Source of the DNA: Ligustrum vulgare
Lineage: Eukaryota > Streptophyta > Magnoliopsida > Lamiales > Oleaceae
Length of the DNA: 64,000 nt
Assembly: GCA_963555705.1 (NCBI GenBank)
Contig: OY743181.1
Location: 29,082,513-29,146,512, forward strand
Direction of reading: 5' to 3'
This document shows, in pieces, positions 59,440 to 64,000 of the stretch. The notes beneath the pieces are model-generated. The model had not been told where the DNA came from, searched no databases, and saw only the letters and a program-made list of their open reading frames with translations. The position numbers and the translations under genes are program-made. Each line of letters starts with the position of its first letter. Within the stretch, counting starts at the first letter, position 1.

Positions 59440-61350
59440 TTACAGCCAAGGTAAATAAAATTAGGGCTTTCATGATACACTCCCTAGTCCCTCCTTGCAG
59501 CTCATGTCTTATCTGTTCTCTCCCATATCTCGTCTTCGACAATTCATTACCAGCGAAGTATCACCGACTCCATACTGCACAAATCATCAACTCTCACTCC
59601 GACATTCCGTGCGCTGCCGACGATGTACGCTCTCTCTTTTCTTTTCTTATCTTTGAATTTGTTTTGGATATTTGCTTCTCTTGTTGCTGATTTTTACATT
59701 TTTTTTTTTTTGAAGTTGGACTGCGTGAGATCAACTTAATTATGGTAAAAGGGGATTATTTAATGGATTTTACTGTGATTCAAAGTTTTTTTTCAATATA
59801 AGACTTCGGGTTATATTATTCTTCTTTAATAAAATATGGGTCATTCGGTAATCTTATTAATCTTCAATGCGGAGACATTTATGAAAATTTGACACAAAAT
59901 TGGACTACTAAATCCAATCGGATTTTCTTGAACTTTTGGGTTTCTTTGTCGTCTTTGGATGATTTTGGGTTCTGGGCTTTTGTAATCTCTCTGTTTTTTC
60001 CGCACTAGTGGTTCTTGAAGAATTGCTTTGTTTTACGATTTTTTTTATTCATGGAGTAGGGTATTGTTTGAGTTTTTCTGTTAGTGTGATGAGGGTCTTC
60101 TTGGCTTTTTTTTTTTTTTTTTTTTTCCCTTGGAATGGAAATGGAGGTATTGAGAAGCATTTGTTAATACCGGTTCTGGGCATTGAAAAGATTGCAGAAG
60201 TTTGGTATATTTAATATTGTCGGTAGATTTCTTGTTGGTTGGATGTCACATATATACAGATTGTACAGAACATTCATGATTCTTTTATTTGAGGTTTTTT
60301 GGGAGGAATGGATGGGTTATTTTGTGATTTTTTTAATTTGTAGAGCAGAAGCTAGTGTGGACTTTGGTTTTAAGGAAAGTGGGATTAGTTCATAGGAGAT
60401 TTTCAACAGATGTGTCTTGTTCTATATTAAGATGTTTTGTTATAATAATGTTGGAAAAAGGGAAAGTTCTTCCTTCTCATTTCTTAGGTAAATAATCAAA
60501 GAGATGAACTCTCAGTATGTATTTATGCTTTTTATCTGAATAGTTGAAATATTATTAGTTTTTTTCCATGTCTCAATTCTATACTTTATATTGGTGGCTC
60601 AATTAACCTGAAATTACCTTTTTAAGTTACTATGAAGCTAAGCAACTTATTTACTTTCAAGTATACTTTTAAAGCTTAGTAAAACAGGCTCTAAATTGGA
60701 TGTTTCAGCTTTACCTTTCAATATGTAATGAATTTGATGTGCTTCTCCTATGAATGATGGTTTAAATTGCATAACATTGACATTTACTTGCTTCTATATT
60801 CTGTACTTATTTTACTTTGATCAACTCTTCCTCTATCCATAGTGTATTTGATAGCACATTTGGTTTACATCATTGACTACACTATGCAATGGACAAGATT
60901 CTTTGATGCTATAGTCTGTTGCTTCTTAGTTCTTACCAAAGATATCAGTTTTTCTTATTAATAGCCATTATTTCGCCTTTCAGGAAAAGATAGGACAACA
61001 GGATGACCATGACTCTATACATTGAGACTTGATCATTGGTTATGGCAAATGAGATTCGATCCCACGGATATAAGCAATCCTTTTCTGGATATTAACGAGT
61101 GCTTGGTTCACTTTTGGCAAGGATGTGAAGACAAGTTAATTCCAATCGAGCTGAGCCGGTACTTATCCCATCAGCTTTCGTGGATTCGATATAATTAGGT
61201 TCCCAACACTGGGCATCTGTTAATCTACAATGTTAGTTTTTGTGAAGCCATCTTTAAGGAACTCGTGTCTACATAAATTTGATACTATGTAATATTGTAC
61301 AGTTTCATGAAATACTCGAGCAACTATATATACGAGTGTTTTAACCTTTT
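59440..61350 (+). other. Possible spliced transcript (non-coding or small protein)
   Basis: Unlike its AT-rich flanks, 59440-59632 is balanced in composition. Its end (GCCGACGAT followed by GTACGC) is a fair 5' splice site. A T-rich, intron-like stretch follows to TTTCAG (60979-60984) and a second balanced block to about 61300. Joining 59632 to 60985 would give a frame of some 64 codons starting MIHSLVPPCSSC and ending DDHDSIH. A second small frame, MANEIRSHGYKQSFSGY, starts at 61040. Nothing matches a known family. It could be a long non-coding RNA, a decayed gene or chance. Strand and ends are inferred. Confidence 0.25.
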
Positions 61351-62080
61351 GAGTAACTTTCTGAATATTAGACTAGTAATTTCTCTGTCTTTACCATAAG
61401 CTTGTAAGTTCACTTCTATAACTTATTTGTGCTTTAATATCACGCTTGTTTTCAAGCGTAGTAAACAATTTTATGTGATCTTTTCATTCGTAAACTGTGA
61501 TTGAATATTGTTACAATTTAATTTATTCTCTAATATGAACTAATATATTATAATTACTTTGAAACTTGTTTTATTACTTTTTTTTTTTTTTGGTAGGAGA
61601 TGAGAAATTGTCAGAGTAATAAAATATGAATTGAATATAGCACTAATAAATATATTTAAAATAAAAATTATTGTAATTAAACTTATCAACCATTTTTTTA
61701 CATACAAAATAATGATTCTGACATTTTTCAAAGTAAACGTATTTTTCATTTTTTGGTTTTGGGAAACAACTTTTCAAAATCACAAAAAGAATACTTTTTC
61801 AGAAATCTCAAAATAAACACCCAACACAGAAAACTCAAAACAAAATTCAAAACTCAAAAATGAAAAATGAAAATCGAAACACAAAAAGAACTGCCCCTTA
61901 ACATTTTCTCAAATTATTTTGTAACTACATATTTTAGTTTGAAAATATTATATTTTTTTTATAAACAATTTCTTTTTTCAAACAGAGGCTTTATTACTCA
62001 TTAAGCCTTGTTTGGGACTTATTATTTTGATTAATTGATGTTAGAATAGTGATTTTTGAAGATTGTGTGGTTAAAATATC
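61351..62080. other. Intergenic, no gene seen
   Basis: AT-rich, with a poly(T) run (61579-61592). MITE-like words are at 61905-61985 and 62010-62076 (GTGTGGTTAAAA). Confidence 0.5.
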
Positions 62081-62456
62081 GAACATATACCAACTATACA
62101 AAATATCGCAATCAAGAAGATTGCATCCTCAACATGTATCTTTCTATCATATTAGAGTAAAAGTCCTCACTATTCTCTACAAAGAGATAACCAGAAAGTT
62201 GGAGACGAAGATCAAATGAGGAGCGTATTTGCTCTCGTATCAGAAACCCTAGAAAAATGAATCGCCCCCTTTCAAATGAGACTGCAGGAGCCATATATGC
62301 CAAAAGTCAGGATCTAGAAACAACAGCCTAGATGAACCCACGTGTTCATCATCAGTAAAAGACGCATTTGATGATAAAATACGACATAGACCCGGTTAAA
62401 GTAAGAGAAATGGACTGGGCCAGCATACTGGATCACAAAATGGCATCAACTCATCA
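62081..62456 (-). repeat. Candidate 3' LTR of the Ty1/copia remnant
   Basis: On the minus strand a polypurine-like AAGGTGGAGAA (62457-62467) is followed by TGATGAGTTGATGCC, as at a 3' LTR start. The far end near 62081 is not resolved; no second copy is in the window to confirm it. Confidence 0.35.
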
Positions 62457-62609
62457 TTCTCCACCTTGCTGTCATACTGTGATTGCGCCAAAGTGGTTGG
62501 GAGATGTCCAAGACATCATTTTGCTCCCTAAAACAGCAAATGGTTAGAAAGAAATAAGGGAAGGAAAAAAAATATACACAGAGTATATGGATACAGAATG
62601 ACTTTAAAG

Positions 62610-64000
62610 AACAATGGAAGTAATTTTAAGCATATTTAAACAGTCATTAAACCTGTTAAGAGAAAGAATTTTAGTACCCATGTCTGAAGGATTTAAAACA
62701 GTTGAAACTTTGTTAACCTTTATTAACCCATTTTCAACTAAGTCACGTATAAAGTTGATACTTAACATCTATATGTTTCGTCCTATCAAGAAACATAGGA
62801 TTTTTAGTAAGGTGTATAGCACTTTGGTTATCAGAGAATAGTGTAAGTTCATGCAGAAGACCTTTAATCCATAAACCTTCTTTTATAGAGTCACGGGCTG
62901 CAATGTACTCTGCCTCGGTTGAGGATAGAGCTACAATCCTTTACAGCTGAGACTTCCAGCTCACACAGCAATCACACAAGGTGTATACATAAGATGAAGT
63001 ACTTCTTATCTAACTCACCAGCATAATCAGAATCACAAAAGCCTTTAAGAGAGATACTACCTTTCAACTTACTGTACAGCAAACCTATGTTCTGAGTTCC
63101 ATTTAAGTATATCGGTAGCCCCTTTAAGGCCTCCCAGTGAGCTTCTCCAGGGTTGGCCATATATCTGCTTAGACAGCTTACTGTAAAAGCTAGATCAGGT
63201 CTGGTACAGACCATTAAAAACATAACATGTCCAATAACATTTGCATAAGGTACATTAATCATTCTATCAAATTCTTCTTATGTTTTAGGACAGTCATTAG
63301 AGGACAGTTTTATATGATTCCCTAAAGGAAGTGAAGCAGGTTTAGACTTATTCATTGAAAATTTTTCCAAAATTTTTTGTATATAGGAACACTGATTAAG
63401 AAATAAGGTATCTAAATTTCTAATTCTGACAATGTTCATACCCAATATCTTTTTAGCTAGACCCAGGTCCTTCATCTCAAATTCACTTTTGAGTTTGTTT
63501 TTCAAACTATTGATCTTATTCATATCACTAGAGGCTAATAACATGTCATCAACATATAAGAGTAAGAAGACAAAATCTTTACCTCCCTTACCATCATAAA
63601 ACAGGCATGAGTCATAGCAACTTTTATTGTACCCAAGTTTGGTCATATAAGACTCATATTTTCTATACCATTGACGTAGGCCTGTTTTAAGCCATAGAGG
63701 GATCTTTTAAGGAGGTAGACATGGTCTTCCTTTCCTTTTTGTTCAAATCCCTCAGGTTGCTTCGAAAGCAGTTTTGACATCTAGTTATTCTAGCTCCCAG
63801 TTGAACTGTACAACTAGAGCAAGTAAAATTCTAATAGTGGTATATTTTATAACTGGTGAAAATACCTCATTGTAATCTATACCCTCCTTTTGAGAAAAAC
63901 CTTTAGCCACAAGTCTGGCTTTGAACATAACTTGGATTTTATCAAAATCAGCTTCTTTGATTTTAAAAATCCATTTTGAATCTATAACCTTCTGACTCTT
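62610..64000 (-). pseudogene. Ty1/copia pol remnant, RT and RNase H (Tork-like), running off the window
   Basis: Reading leftward from the window edge: RT N-terminal part (63650-64000) with [20 protein letters not shown] and [14 protein letters not shown]; a small deletion near 63770 just after LDVKTAF; the RT core at 63278-63646 with LLYVDDMLLASSDMNK, the catalytic YVDD; then VPYANVIGHVMFLMVCTRP (63262 on), and RNase H ending with ALSSTEAEYIAARDSIKEG and SDNQSAIHLTKNP (about 62760-62940). These are copia RT-RNase H landmarks, and the pattern fits the Tork (Tnt1-like) clade. In-frame stops (TAA at 63278, others near 62945 and 63650), a frameshift near 63020 and the deletion make it a dead copy. 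Gag, protease and integrase would lie beyond 64000. Confidence 0.85.

Overview
This is nuclear DNA of a flowering plant, almost certainly a eudicot. It is AT-rich, has GT-AG introns, carries a 25-exon TOPLESS-related corepressor gene, and is filled with plant transposons (Ty3/gypsy chromovirus, Ty1/copia, Helitron-like, tRNA-SINE and MITE-like elements). No bacterial-style operons, CRISPR arrays or rRNA were seen. The species cannot be named from sequence alone.

Layout. 1-8,507: intergenic repeats, with two Helitron-type 3' ends (617-643 and 6614-6640), a TIR-like element (about 3463-4206) and a BED zinc-finger transposase fragment (6971-7258). 8,513-36,656: a nested retrotransposon complex whose every main boundary is set by a 5-bp target-site duplication (TSD). 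The oldest, outer element (TSD CCTCC, minus strand) keeps only degraded gag and protease. It was hit by two large solo LTRs (12034-16393, TSD TATTT; 16744-19966, TSD GTGTT). Its 5' LTR was then hit by a second minus-strand gypsy element (20735-36423, TSD CAGAA) that lacks the reverse transcriptase core yet keeps long open frames. That element's 3' LTR was in turn hit by a nearly intact plus-strand chromovirus (20784-31390, TSD ATTTT). The two 2.94-kb LTRs of the chromovirus differ, by eye, only in one microsatellite, so it is very young.

36,657-44,300: a minus-strand Helitron-like element (37725-40094), short tandem arrays and a 1.78-kb solo LTR (41319-43101, TSD CATCG). 44,303-54,898 (minus): the only clear host gene, a complete TPR2-type TOPLESS-related gene of 1125 codons; every splice junction was placed and the frame closes. 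MITE-like modules crowd its first intron. 55,531-59,118: a second minus-strand Helitron-like region with an internal ~1.3-kb duplication; one copy carries a tRNA-derived SINE with a 17-bp TSD and the other keeps the empty site. 59,440-61,350: a possible spliced transcript of unknown coding value. 62,080-64,000: the 3' part of a broken Tork-like Ty1/copia pol, running off the window.

Only TPR2 is expected to serve the plant. The rest records successive transposition. The most unusual signals are the deleted but open middle element, a hairpin minisatellite with paired base changes in the young LTR, duplicated 5' ends in both Helitron-like elements, and a shared GGTCGACC palindrome in unrelated LTRs.
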